DNA of 64,000 bases from Xiheimicrobium sp052034585 (GTDB lineage: Bacteria; Myxococcota; Myxococcia; Myxococcales; Myxococcaceae), in NCBI GenBank assembly GCA_052034585.1, contig JBPOIJ010000137.1:1-64000 (forward strand), given 5' to 3'. This document shows, in pieces, positions 17,217-25,326 of this stretch. A program made the translations under genes and the position numbers. The stretch's first letter is position 1. Every line of letters begins with the position of its first letter. The notes under the pieces were generated by a model that worked only from the letters and a program-made list of their open reading frames with translations, had not been told where the DNA came from and ran no database searches.

Positions 17217-18977
17217 TCACAGCTCGAGCCAGCCGAACCACACCGGGTGCTGCTCCTTGTACCAGTGGAGCACGTCCTTGATGAGCCGCTGGCTGTCCTT
17301 CGGGAGCACCTTCTCGTCGATGCGATCGAAGTGAACGCGGATCTTCTGGCCGTCGTACTCGAGCGCCTGGCTGATCAACGTCTGCAGCTCGTTTCGAATG
17401 CGCCCCGAGTCGGAGATCTTCACCGGCCGGGTCTTCCAGTCGGCGCCCGACATGAAGCGCACCAGGAGCGGCGAGTACACGAGCTTCGACTCCTCGAGCG
17501 AGTCCTTGAGCCGCAAGGTGAAGGTGATTCGCGAGCTCGCGTGCCGCGTCGCCAGCTGGGTCGTGACGCGGAAGCGCCCGCCGCCGAGATCCTGCACGCC
17601 GGGCATGCCGGTGTACGGGTCGTCACAGATCGCGCCGGTGCAGGCGAGCACGCTCCAGGCCTTGCCCGGGACGAGATCGACCGCCCGCAGCGCGCGCTTT
17701 TGGAGCGGAATGTTCGAGCGCACCGCTTCCTCGATCGACGCGCGGTAGTGCTCGACGACGCCCTTCGCGGGAGCCGCCCCCAGCACCTTCGTCACCTGCG
17801 CCTCGAAGTCCGAGGCCTCGGCGGCGAGGCGCATCAGCTGGTATTCCTGGTCGTGCGGCAGATCGAAGGTGGGCGAGAGCACCGTCATCGTGCTGTCGAC
17901 GTCGAGCACCTCGGCGAGGCTCCCGGCCTGCATCGCCTCGGCCGTCGCGGCGTACCCATCGACGAGGAAGACGTGGGTGTGTCCGTCGCCGTCTTTCCAG
18001 CTCTTCACCAGGTGCGTCGGCGCGTAGGTGCCGGAGTCGTTGAAGATGGGCAGCCCGGTTGGCGCCTTCCAGCCGTCCTCTACGAGGTGCACGCCGAGCG
18101 CTCTCCACTCGGCCCACAGGCGCTCGAGGCGCTTCACGCGGCTCTTCCCGCCGAGCGTCCACACATGCACGTCTTGGCGTCGAATGCCGGGGTAGGTCGC
18201 CTCGATCAGCTCGAGCAGCGTCTTCTTGGGCGTCACCCAGTCGAGCACCACCGACTGCGCCTCGGCGCGCTTGGCGACTGCGCGAGGCACGGTGAGGCAC
18301 CCGAAGTACGCCTCGTAGGGCTGGGTCACCGTGAGCGGCTGATCGAAGAGGTGGATGATCGTCATCGGGCCGGTCGCCTTGCCTTCGGCGAACCGGGAGG
18401 TGTTCTCGAGCGTGTCCACCGCTGCGCCCCAGACGGTGATGCCCCGACGGTTGAGGGCCTCGTGAAAGTCCTCGAACGAGTGCTTTGGATCGTTGAGCAG
18501 CCTCCGGGTCGCGTCGTCGACGTAGCGGGCGACCTCCGGGCGGGCGTACACGCGGCCGAAGCCGAGGAGCGGGTTGGCGCCCATCTCAGGCGTCTCGCCG
18601 GCCTTCGGCATCAAGCCTTCGCCGAGGCACACCATGATCGCGTGGTTCTCGGGCAGGGTGCGCGTCAGGTGCCAGAGCCCTTCGCTCATCATGTAGGCGC
18701 TGATCGCGTCGGCGGCCTTCTTCACCTGGTTGTAGGCCTGCTTGTCCTTGCCGAGGCCTTCGCCGAATTGGCCGAAGAGCTTGGTGCCGAGCGCGGTCGC
18801 GGCCGACGTCATCGCCAGGGAGCGCGCGATGCCCCGCGGCGTGAAGGAGTGCGCCGAGACCGGATCGGCCTGGTTGCGCTCGACCTCGACGTCTTCGAGC
18901 CAGAGATGGAAGCGCAGGAGCACCGGCTTGGTGTCGTAGGCCCACTGCGCGATCAAGTTCCGCTTCGCCAAGTCCAT
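17217..18977 (-). CDS. Large conserved-looking protein of unknown function
   Basis: 586 aa, start ATG at 18977 with GGTGGG upstream. No signal peptide, membrane segment or familiar motif is visible. The central part (VVLDWVTPKKTLLELIEATY through VHVWTLGGKSRVKRLERLW and HTHVFLVDGYAATAEAM) looks like an alpha/beta globular fold, and the C-terminal 150 residues look beta-rich. Codon use matches its neighbours, so there is no sign of recent transfer. It is divergent from the phosphofructokinase gene with a 106-bp gap. I do not recognise it. Confidence 0.7.
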   Translation of the reverse strand: MDLAKRNLIAQWAYDTKPVLLRFHLWLEDVEVERNQADPVSAHSFTPRGIARSLAMTSAATALGTKLFGQFGEGLGKDKQAYNQVKKAADAISAYMMSEGLWHLTRTLPENHAIMVCLGEGLMPKAGETPEMGANPLLGFGRVYARPEVARYVDDATRRLLNDPKHSFEDFHEALNRRGITVWGAAVDTLENTSRFAEGKATGPMTIIHLFDQPLTVTQPYEAYFGCLTVPRAVAKRAEAQSVVLDWVTPKKTLLELIEATYPGIRRQDVHVWTLGGKSRVKRLERLWAEWRALGVHLVEDGWKAPTGLPIFNDSGTYAPTHLVKSWKDGDGHTHVFLVDGYAATAEAMQAGSLAEVLDVDSTMTVLSPTFDLPHDQEYQLMRLAAEASDFEAQVTKVLGAAPAKGVVEHYRASIEEAVRSNIPLQKRALRAVDLVPGKAWSVLACTGAICDDPYTGMPGVQDLGGGRFRVTTQLATRHASSRITFTLRLKDSLEESKLVYSPLLVRFMSGADWKTRPVKISDSGRIRNELQTLISQALEYDGQKIRVHFDRIDEKVLPKDSQRLIKDVLHWYKEQHPVWFGWLEL

Positions 18978-19083
18978 GACGAAACCCACCGTACTCTTCT
19001 CGTGGCCAGTCACAATGCGCCGCGTGAACGCCACGATTCTTTCTGGTGCTTCACGCCACCAGCGCACCTAAAAGCGCCCAGCA

Positions 19084-20187
19084 ATGAGCATCAAACGAGT
19101 CGCCATCAACACCGGAGGCGGAGACGCTCCGGGCCTCAACGCCGTCATTCGCGCCGCCACCCTCGCTGCGATCAACCGGGGCTGGGAGTGCTACGGCATT
19201 CGCGACGGGTTCAACGGCATCTTCTTCCCCGAGCGCTACGAGGACAACGGCACGATCCGGCTGACGCGCGATCGGGTGCGCGGCATCGCCCACCTCGGCG
19301 GCACCATCTTGGGCACGACGAACCGGGGCAACCCGCTCAAGTTCCCGCTCCACATGCCCGACGGCTCGACCCGCGAGATCGATCGCTCGGACGAGATCCT
19401 CGAGTTCCTCGCCAAGAAGCGCATCGACGCGCTCATCTCGATCGGCGGTGACGGCTCGCTCACCATCGCGCATCACCTCGCGACCAAGGGGCTCAAGGTC
19501 GTCGGCGTGCCCAAGACGATCGACAACGATCTCGACAAGACGGTCACCACCTTCGGCTTCGACACCGCCGTCGCCTTCGCGACCGAGTGCCTCGATCGGC
19601 TCCACACCACCGCGGAGAGCCACCAGCGCCTCATGGTGGTGGAGATGATGGGCCGCTACGCAGGGTGGATCGCGCTCCACTCCGGCATCGCCGGCGGAGC
19701 CCACGCCATTCTCCTGCCGGAGATTCCGTTCGACCTCGACAAGGTGGCCGAGAAGATCCGTCAGCGTGACGAGTACGGGCGCGGCTACTCGCTCGTCGTC
19801 GTCGCCGAGGGCGCGAGGGTGATCGACGGCCAGCGCGCGGTGATGGCGCCGGCCGAGGCAGGGCAGGCGGAGCGGCTCGGCGGCATGGGTGAACAGGTGG
19901 CCCGCGCGCTCGCCAAGAAGACCGGCAAGGACACTCGCACCGTCGTCCTCGGGCACCTCGTTCGCGGAGGTACCCCCACGAGCTTCGATCGCCTCGCGGC
20001 GCTCCGCTTCGGTGCGGCTGCGGTGCGCGCGCTCGAGGAGGGCTTCTCGGGGGTGATGGTGAGCCTCGCGCACCCGAACGTTCAGTACGTACCCCTCGAG
20101 CAGGTCGCCGGGCGCATGAAGGCCGTGCCGCTCAACAGCGACACCTTGATGACGGGTCGCGACATGGGCATCTGCTTCGGTGACTGA
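19084..20187 (+). CDS. pfkA: 6-phosphofructokinase
   Basis: 367 aa cytoplasmic glycolytic enzyme, phosphorylating fructose 6-phosphate. N-terminal phosphate loop TGGGDAPGLNAVIR, nucleotide motif ISIGGDGSL, catalytic PKTIDNDLD, substrate motif EMMGRYAGWIAL and GHLVRGGTPTSFDR are all present. After GGD there is a Gly, as in ATP-dependent enzymes (E. coli Gly104), but the TIDND motif is preceded by Lys, as in pyrophosphate-dependent enzymes (E. coli has Gly124). This Gly/Lys pair is that of the group III ATP enzymes of actinobacteria. ATP is the more likely donor. Confidence 0.93.
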   Translation: MSIKRVAINTGGGDAPGLNAVIRAATLAAINRGWECYGIRDGFNGIFFPERYEDNGTIRLTRDRVRGIAHLGGTILGTTNRGNPLKFPLHMPDGSTREIDRSDEILEFLAKKRIDALISIGGDGSLTIAHHLATKGLKVVGVPKTIDNDLDKTVTTFGFDTAVAFATECLDRLHTTAESHQRLMVVEMMGRYAGWIALHSGIAGGAHAILLPEIPFDLDKVAEKIRQRDEYGRGYSLVVVAEGARVIDGQRAVMAPAEAGQAERLGGMGEQVARALAKKTGKDTRTVVLGHLVRGGTPTSFDRLAALRFGAAAVRALEEGFSGVMVSLAHPNVQYVPLEQVAGRMKAVPLNSDTLMTGRDMGICFGD

Positions 20188-20197
20188 CGGGCAGTGG

Positions 20198-20219
20198 CTC
20201 CAGGAAGCTGCTGCTGGAG
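20198..20219. terminator. Weak hairpin between convergent genes
   Basis: CTCCAG (20198-20203) and CTGGAG (20214-20219) form a 6-bp stem with a 10-nt loop in the 44-bp gap between convergent pfkA and the DUF2378 gene. There is no T-run on either side, so a terminator role is only possible. Confidence 0.3.
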
Positions 20220-20231
20220 GCGAAGGAGGCC

Positions 20232-20774
20232 TCAGGTCCAGCGGCACCGGTAGGTGGTGCCGGAGTCGTCTCGCCGCACCACCTCCACCAGACACCATGA
20301 GGGCCCCGTCGCCTCGAGCGCCGCCTGGAGGAAGCCCTGCGTCAGGTACGGCGCGTGGGTGTTGTTGAGCCAGAGCTCGTACTGCCCATCACCGAGCTTG
20401 GTGACCCGCTCCTCGGTGAAGTTGTTCGCGGTGCGAAAGGAGCTCCGGATTCGCGAGAAGACGCGCTCCGGCCCCAGCACCTTGAAGGTCGCCAGGAGCA
20501 CCTTGCCGACGACGGTGTGGAAGTACTCCTCCATGAGGAGCCGGCCGAGCCCGTAGTCGCCGGTCTCGGGACCGACGTTGGGGAAGTAGGCGCTCGCGAG
20601 GTGCGCGGTGACGGTTCGCCACACGTCCTTCGGGTACGACGGCTCGAGGTGCTCGAGATCGAGGCCGTCGTTCCTCAGCGCTCCGACCATCGCTGGCGAG
20701 CGCCGCAACACCAGCCGTCGAATCGCCTCGAACGCGCTCCGGAACACGACGGGCTGGCTCTCGTGGGCGCTCAT
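20232..20774 (-). CDS. DUF2378 family protein (Myxococcus paralogous family)
   Basis: 180 aa. The pattern FRSAFEAIRRLV, KDVWRTVTAHLASAYFPN, YGLGRLLMEEYFHTVVGKVL and RIRSSFRTANNFTE is that of DUF2378 (TIGR02265), a family of about 180-200 aa expanded in myxobacteria and of unknown function. No signal peptide or membrane segment. It is convergent with pfkA. Confidence 0.8.
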   Translation of the reverse strand: MSAHESQPVVFRSAFEAIRRLVLRRSPAMVGALRNDGLDLEHLEPSYPKDVWRTVTAHLASAYFPNVGPETGDYGLGRLLMEEYFHTVVGKVLLATFKVLGPERVFSRIRSSFRTANNFTEERVTKLGDGQYELWLNNTHAPYLTQGFLQAALEATGPSWCLVEVVRRDDSGTTYRCRWT

Positions 20775-20798
20775 CTCGACGCGCTCAGCATGCCAGCC

Positions 20799-21146
20799 TC
20801 AGATGCCTTGGGGACCCACGCAGACGGGAGTCATCGAGTCCTTCTCCGTCTTGCACACGTAGCCTTGGCGGCAGTCGGCGGCCGAGCGGCAGCTCCGCAA
20901 GCAGCCGGGCACGTTCTTGCCGATCGCGTCGTCGACACACACGCTGCCCGCCGGACACGCTGCTCCGCCGATGGTGCACTGCACCGAGCAGTAGCCGCCC
21001 GGCGCGAAGTCGCGGTTGATGCACACCGAGTTGCCGCACTCCTTGGCCGTCGTGCACGGGTCGCCGACGGTGGCCCCGCAGCCGGTGAGGAGGAGAAGGA
21101 GGAGCGTCGAGTAGGCGCGCACGGACCGAAAGATGCGCTCAACCAC
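20799..21146 (-). CDS. Small Cys-rich lipoprotein
   Basis: About 115 aa. The signal segment (ERIFRSVRAYSTLLLLLLTGC) ends in a good lipobox. The mature part holds twelve Cys residues in short loops (DPCTTAKECGNSVC, GGYCSVQCTIGGAACPAG, CLRSCRSAADCRQGYVC), the style of small disulphide-rich secreted domains found across Myxococcota. The start is uncertain: GTG at 21146 or GTG at 21122, neither with a strong ribosome site. Confidence 0.75.
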   Translation of the reverse strand: MVERIFRSVRAYSTLLLLLLTGCGATVGDPCTTAKECGNSVCINRDFAPGGYCSVQCTIGGAACPAGSVCVDDAIGKNVPGCLRSCRSAADCRQGYVCKTEKDSMTPVCVGPQGI

Positions 21147-21249
21147 CGCGTCCGGCAACTTTGCGAACGGGCCGGGCCGATCGCGGACGCCGAGCCACCG
21201 CCCGATGGGGGATCTTCCCGACGCGCCCCGGTTGAGGGAGAACCGTCGC

Positions 21250-22179
21250 ATGCTCGCCGCGCTCGTCCTCGCTGCCGCGTCCTTTCCCGCTCCTTCCCCC
21301 GTCGCCCTCGAGAACTGCTCGCGCGCCGCCTGCGCCTCGGCTGACGACATTCGGGTCTGCAAGTGCGTCAGGCCCCAGGAGGCCGCGGAGGATCTCCTGC
21401 TCGTCGATCGCCCTGGTGAACGTCGGGTGATGGTGGCCACCACCGATCATCTCGGCGAGGTGACCGACTTCCGGGTGCAGAGCGCCGATCTCGACGCCGA
21501 CGGAGTTCCCGAGTTGCTGATCGCCAGCGTGATGAGTGAATCGAACGGCATGGCGATTCGCACCTGGCACGTGCTGATCGTCGACGGGAAGTCGGACGCG
21601 GCGGTGCACTTCGTCTCCCACGACTTCGGCCCCGACGCGCTCAAGGGCTCCACCGTGCTGGTGACGGAGTGGGCCTGGCAGGGCCTCGAGAAGGAGAACG
21701 CGCTCTTCTTCGTCGGCCGCGAGTACGGGTACAAGAACGGCGCGCTGGTGCCGACGAAGGCGCCGGTGCTCAAGCGCCGCTATACGACCGACTTCGAGAA
21801 GGAACGCCTCGTCGCCCTCGAGCACTCGCTCGATCGAACGCTGCCGGCTCGTCAGTTCCTCGGGCACCCCTCCACCACCAAGGGCGTCGATGATCCACCC
21901 AAGGCGCACCGGCTCGGCGTGCTCAAGGCGGTCACCCGCGACGAGCCGGAGTACGGCGCGCACGTCGAAGATCAGAAGGGCCAGCTCACGATGTTCAGCT
22001 CCGACGGCGACGAGGGCGCGACGCTGCGGATTGGCGACTTCAAGACCCGGCGGCTGTTTCCTCTGCGCTACTGGCCGGCCGATCTCGAAGGTGCGCTGAT
22101 TGGGAAGCCGGTGCTGATGGGGCTCACCGACGATCACCCGAGCGGCCTCGTCTTCGTGCAGGACTCACTTCATCAGTGA
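21250..22179 (+). CDS. Secreted protein of unknown function
   Basis: 309 aa with a signal peptide (MLAALVLAAASFPAPS) and a Cys-rich start (ENCSRAACASADDIRVCKC). A segment like DLDADGVPELLIASV resembles a single FG-GAP/VCBS-type calcium-loop repeat, followed by beta-rich sequence. The ATG at 21250 has GAGGGAGAA upstream. Divergent from the Cys-rich lipoprotein gene (103-bp gap). Its 3' end overlaps the convergent PilZ gene by 15 bp. The family was not recognised. Confidence 0.65.
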   Translation: MLAALVLAAASFPAPSPVALENCSRAACASADDIRVCKCVRPQEAAEDLLLVDRPGERRVMVATTDHLGEVTDFRVQSADLDADGVPELLIASVMSESNGMAIRTWHVLIVDGKSDAAVHFVSHDFGPDALKGSTVLVTEWAWQGLEKENALFFVGREYGYKNGALVPTKAPVLKRRYTTDFEKERLVALEHSLDRTLPARQFLGHPSTTKGVDDPPKAHRLGVLKAVTRDEPEYGAHVEDQKGQLTMFSSDGDEGATLRIGDFKTRRLFPLRYWPADLEGALIGKPVLMGLTDDHPSGLVFVQDSLHQ

Positions 22180-22878
22180 GAGGGCGTCTTTCCCGAAGGC
22201 GAGCCGGGCGATCCACGGCGGCTGCGGCAGCGCCTTCAAGGTGAGGAGATCGTCGAGCATCGTCTCCACCGCGGTCGAGAGCTTCCCGAAGGCGACCCCC
22301 ACCCGCGCCGGCATCGCCCGAGCCGTGTCGGGCTCCACCATCCACACGATCTCTCCGTGGACGACGAGCTGTCCGGTGGTGAGCCGCATCTGAATCAGCG
22401 CGGGCGTTCCGAGGCCGAGGTGCGTCGGCAGCCGCTGCCCTTCGACGTCGAGGCCCATGCCGGCCCGCGAGAGATCGCGAATTCGGTACACCGGTGAGTC
22501 TGGCTTGTTCTCGGTCGCCCGCACGTGGAGCGGCACCCGGGGCGTCTTCCGCCGGGGATCGGCCGCGGTCGCCTCGAAGATGCGCTTGAGCACCGCGTCG
22601 AGGCCTTGGCGGTTGCGGGGCGGCTCGTAGCGAATGTGCAGCACGAAGCGGCCGGGCGAGGTCTCGCTGACCGTCTGCACGACCCCGCTGACTTCGACGC
22701 TTTCTTTGACGCCGACGCTCTTCAACTCGAAAACGAACTTGGTGCCGACGGGAACCGTTCGTTTCGCCTCGATGCGCACGCCTCCCCGGCCGACGCTCTT
22801 GGTCAGCTCGCCCAGGAGCGTCTCGGGCGTCTTGTACCCAACCTTGAGGCGGATCGGCCCGCCAGCGTGGGGCGACAC
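22165..22878 (-). CDS. PilZ-domain protein
   Basis: About 237 aa with two beta-barrel modules. The first (residues about 8-95) has GELTKSVGRGGVRIEAKRTV, a YcgR/PilZ-like GGxxI strand. The second has RKTPRVPLHVRATE and YRIRDLSRAGMGLDVEG, close to the RxxxR...DxSxxGxxl pattern for cyclic-di-GMP binding. The family senses c-di-GMP; the RxxxR here reads RRKTPR, so binding is plausible. The start chosen is GTG 22878, preceded by AGGGAG; the frame is open to 22965 but that part crosses a likely promoter region. Confidence 0.75.
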   Translation of the reverse strand: MSPHAGGPIRLKVGYKTPETLLGELTKSVGRGGVRIEAKRTVPVGTKFVFELKSVGVKESVEVSGVVQTVSETSPGRFVLHIRYEPPRNRQGLDAVLKRIFEATAADPRRKTPRVPLHVRATENKPDSPVYRIRDLSRAGMGLDVEGQRLPTHLGLGTPALIQMRLTTGQLVVHGEIVWMVEPDTARAMPARVGVAFGKLSTAVETMLDDLLTLKALPQPPWIARLAFGKDALSLMK

Positions 22879-23062
22879 GAGGCGGCTCCCTAACTCAGGT
22901 CGTCGCTCCCCACACGTGTCATTCGAACCGATCCGATCAAGCACAGGCCGCATCTGGGGCTCCACGCACCCACCGGCCCGCTCGATTGGGGCGGCTGATC
23001 CAAACCGTCGTCCTGTCGCACTGCGTCAGTTCCGCTGCCGCTACAGCTCCGATCATCGTTTC

Positions 23063-23091
23063 TTGACCCCTCCGCCAACGGCCCGTAATTT
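23063..23091 (+). promoter_or_regulatory. Sigma70-type promoter of the dcw cluster
   Basis: TTGACC (23063-23068), a 17-bp spacer, then TAATTT (23086-23091). Five of six bases match the -35 consensus, the spacing is ideal, and the site lies in an otherwise GC-rich 315-bp gap upstream of mraZ. Transcription would begin near 23098. The decamer CCGCTACAGC lies 15 bp upstream (23038-23047) and recurs upstream of ftsQ and ftsZ. The rest of the gap (22879-23037) shows nothing clear. Confidence 0.65.
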
Positions 23092-23099
23092 CGCGGTGG

Positions 23100-23115
23100 A
23101 AGTGGCAAGAAGTGG
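23100..23115 (+). promoter_or_regulatory. MraZ-box-like direct repeats
   Basis: AAGTGG at 23100-23105 and again at 23110-23115, exactly one helical turn (10 bp) apart, flanked by GGTGG (23095-23099) and CTGGCGG. MraZ binds TGG-containing direct repeats with 10-bp period near its own promoter, and mycoplasma MraZ binds AAAGTG-type repeats. Position at the predicted transcription start fits MraZ autorepression of the cluster. Confidence 0.6.
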
Positions 23116-23193
23116 TAACTGGCGGATCAGAATCCCATGTCTTGGAGCATCCGCACCAAGCGAGGGAGTCCCTGAGGCAAGGCGGGCCGAAGC

Positions 23194-23646
23194 GTGTTCC
23201 GGGGCGTCTACGAGCATCAGATCGACGCGAAGGGGCGAACGAGCTTCCCGGCGAAGCTGCGCGACGTGTTGGTCGGGCAGTACGACGAGCGGTTGATCGT
23301 CACGACCTCGCTCGACGCGTGCCTCCACTGTTACCCGGTGCGCGAGTGGGAGCAGCTCGAGCTCGCGCTCGCCAAGCGCAACCCGATGGAGCCGGGGGTG
23401 AAGTCGTTGCTTCGGCTCTACGTGGCGCCGGCGCAGGAAGTGCCCGTCGACAAGCTGGGGCGGGTGCTGGTGCCGCCGTCGCTGCGCAGTCACGCCTCAC
23501 TGGAGAAGGACGTGATCTGGGCGGGCATGGTGAAGGTGATCGAGCTCTGGTCGAAGGCGGGCTGGGAGGGAGCGCAAGCCGAAGCGCGCACCGCCGCCGA
23601 TTCGGCCGACGTGATGCGGGTGCTGACCGAGCTGCGGCAGGGCTGA
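23194..23646 (+). CDS. mraZ: Transcriptional regulator MraZ
   Basis: 150 aa, GTG start. Two SpoVT/AbrB-like halves with the paired family motifs: FRGVYEHQIDAKGRTSFPAKLR and VPVDKLGRVLVPPSLRSHASL (DxKGR and DxxGR). MraZ is a nucleoid-associated DNA-binding protein that represses or modulates the dcw promoter. It is the first gene of the cluster, directly downstream of a promoter and repeats that look like its own binding sites. Usual family length is about 140-150 aa. Confidence 0.95.
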   Translation: MFRGVYEHQIDAKGRTSFPAKLRDVLVGQYDERLIVTTSLDACLHCYPVREWEQLELALAKRNPMEPGVKSLLRLYVAPAQEVPVDKLGRVLVPPSLRSHASLEKDVIWAGMVKVIELWSKAGWEGAQAEARTAADSADVMRVLTELRQG

Positions 23647-23665
23647 CTTTTCTTCGAGGGGAACG

Positions 23666-24067
23666 ATGAGCGAGCTTTTGACGATCGAGACGAGCAGGGT
23701 GACCGGCGGCACGGCGCGGAACGAGGCGCGGCCCAAGGCGATGACGATGGTGATCGACGGCGAGCTGGGCCGTCACGAGATGAACGAGATCGGCGAGATG
23801 TTGCTCCGGCTCTCGTTCGAGGGCGTCACCGATCTGGTGATCGACTTCCGCGGAGTGACTCACCTCGACTACCGGAGCGTGCCGGGCCTCTCGCGGCGGG
23901 CGCAGGTGTTTCGCAGCATCGGCGGTGACGTGAAGCTGGCGGGCCTTTCCCAGTACCTCTTCACCATCTTCGAGGCGGCCGGCGCGCAGAACGACTTCGA
24001 CTTCTTCGCCGACGTCTCCGACGCGCAGCGGGCGTTTCGCGACGCGGTCACGGTGCAGGACAGCTGA
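23666..24067 (+). CDS. STAS-domain protein embedded in dcw cluster
   Basis: 133 aa, ATG at 23666 with GAGGGGAA upstream. A single STAS domain: an extended N-terminus, then a beta strand-helix pair and VTDLVIDFRGVTHLDYRSVPGL. In anti-sigma antagonists this last motif reads D-S-S-G with the phosphorylated Ser; here it reads D68-Y-R-S71-V-P-G, so the normal phospho-site position is not a Ser in the usual register. It sits between mraZ and rsmH (19 and 2 bp gaps), so it must be expressed with division genes. It could bind a partner switch or a membrane protein; its role is unknown. Confidence 0.85.
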   Translation: MSELLTIETSRVTGGTARNEARPKAMTMVIDGELGRHEMNEIGEMLLRLSFEGVTDLVIDFRGVTHLDYRSVPGLSRRAQVFRSIGGDVKLAGLSQYLFTIFEAAGAQNDFDFFADVSDAQRAFRDAVTVQDS

Positions 24068-24069
24068 CG

Positions 24070-24990
24070 GTGACGTTCCGGCACCAGACCGTCCTCCGGG
24101 ACGAGGTGGTGCGGTTGTTTTCTCCAGGAGTGCAGCAGGTGATCGTCGACGGCACGCTCGGAGGTGGTGGACACAGCGAGGCGCTCCTCGAGGCGGGCTT
24201 CCGCGTCGTGGGCATCGATCGTGATCCACGGGCGCTCGAGGCGGCGTCGGCCAGGCTCGGCCGGTTTGGAGAGCGGTTCACCGCAGTGCGCGGGGAGTTC
24301 GGGCAGGTGAAGCGCCTGGTGCCGGGGCCGATCGACGGGCTGGTGCTCGACCTCGGCGTCAGCTCGCCGCAGCTCGACGTGCCCGAGCGTGGCTTCTCGT
24401 TCCAGCACGACGGGCCGCTCGACATGCGCATGAGCGGGGAAGGGGAGACCGCCGCCGAGCTGATCGAGCGGTTGCCGGAGAACGAGCTCGCCGACGTGAT
24501 CTATTGGAATGGTGAAGAGCGGGCCTCGCGATCGATCGCGCGCTCGCTCAAGGCCGCCAGGCCGACGACGACGTTTCAGGCGGTCGAGGCGATCAAGGCG
24601 GCGGTGCCGCGCAAGGCCTGGCCGAAGGAGACCCACGTCGCGACCCGCACCTTCCAGGCGCTGCGCATGGAAGTGAACCGCGAGCTCGGGCAGCTCGACG
24701 ACGCGCTGGCGGCGATCCCGTCGGTGCTCGCGCCGAACGGCGTCGCGGCGATCATCAGCTTTCATTCCCTCGAGGATCGAGCGGTGAAGCTCGCCTTCAA
24801 GCGGCTGTGCGGCGAGGTCGACGAGCTCCCGCGCGACCTGCCGATCCTCCCGACGCCGACCCGCGCCGAGTTCGAGGCGCTCACCAAGAAACCCATCGTC
24901 GCGACCGAAGAAGAGTCGGCCGCGAATCCCCGGGCTCGGAGCGCCAAGCTGCGCGCCGTTCGCCGGCTCGCAGGAACGGTGCCGTCATGA
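24070..24990 (+). CDS. rsmH: 16S rRNA (cytosine1402-N4)-methyltransferase
   Basis: 306 aa, GTG start. HQTVLRDEVV at the N-terminus, SAM motif VDGTLGGGGHSEALL, acidic IGIDRD-like strand (VVGIDRDPRAL), LDLGVSSPQLD, and the family tail motif IISFHSLEDRAVK. It methylates N4 of C1402 in the ribosomal P site using S-adenosylmethionine. Normally the second gene of dcw clusters; here the STAS gene intervenes. The stop overlaps the ftsL start. Confidence 0.97.
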   Translation: MTFRHQTVLRDEVVRLFSPGVQQVIVDGTLGGGGHSEALLEAGFRVVGIDRDPRALEAASARLGRFGERFTAVRGEFGQVKRLVPGPIDGLVLDLGVSSPQLDVPERGFSFQHDGPLDMRMSGEGETAAELIERLPENELADVIYWNGEERASRSIARSLKAARPTTTFQAVEAIKAAVPRKAWPKETHVATRTFQALRMEVNRELGQLDDALAAIPSVLAPNGVAAIISFHSLEDRAVKLAFKRLCGEVDELPRDLPILPTPTRAEFEALTKKPIVATEEESAANPRARSAKLRAVRRLAGTVPS

Positions 24991-25322
24991 GCGTGGTGAT
25001 CGAGGCGAGGAATCGGGGAGGCGTGCCGCTGTCGGTGATCTTGGGCGAGATCCTCCCGGCGGCGTTGGCCGTCGGCCTCTTGGTGGTGGTGGGCATCATC
25101 CACGTCACCTCGCGGGTGCTCGTCGTCTCCCAGGGCTACGAGCTGTCGCGGCTCGACGCCCAGTCCACCGAGCTGATGCGCGAGAACGATCGGCTCAAGC
25201 TCGAGCTCGCCACCTTGAAGGGCCCCTCGAAGCTCGAGGCAGTGGCCCGCAACCGGCTCGGCTTGATCACGCCGCCGCCGTCGACCGTCTTCCACCTCGA
25301 GCTCTCGCCGTCGGGCAAGTGA
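24987..25322 (+). CDS. ftsL: Cell division protein FtsL
   Basis: 111 aa. Short cytoplasmic N-terminus, one membrane helix (ILPAALAVGLLVVVGIIHVT, residues about 22-42) and a periplasmic coiled coil (ELSRLDAQSTELMRENDRLK). This is the bitopic architecture of FtsL, which pairs with FtsB and FtsQ to activate septal synthesis. The ATG overlaps the rsmH stop (ATGA). Sequence conservation is low in this family, so the call rests on architecture and position between rsmH and ftsI. Confidence 0.85.
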   Translation: MSVVIEARNRGGVPLSVILGEILPAALAVGLLVVVGIIHVTSRVLVVSQGYELSRLDAQSTELMRENDRLKLELATLKGPSKLEAVARNRLGLITPPPSTVFHLELSPSGK

Positions 25323-25326
25323 GCGC

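Noticed and set aside
17112..19451. 779-codon plus-strand frame over the unknown 586-aa gene and pfkA start
   Set aside because: Antisense composition, and it would overlap pfkA in the wrong frame.
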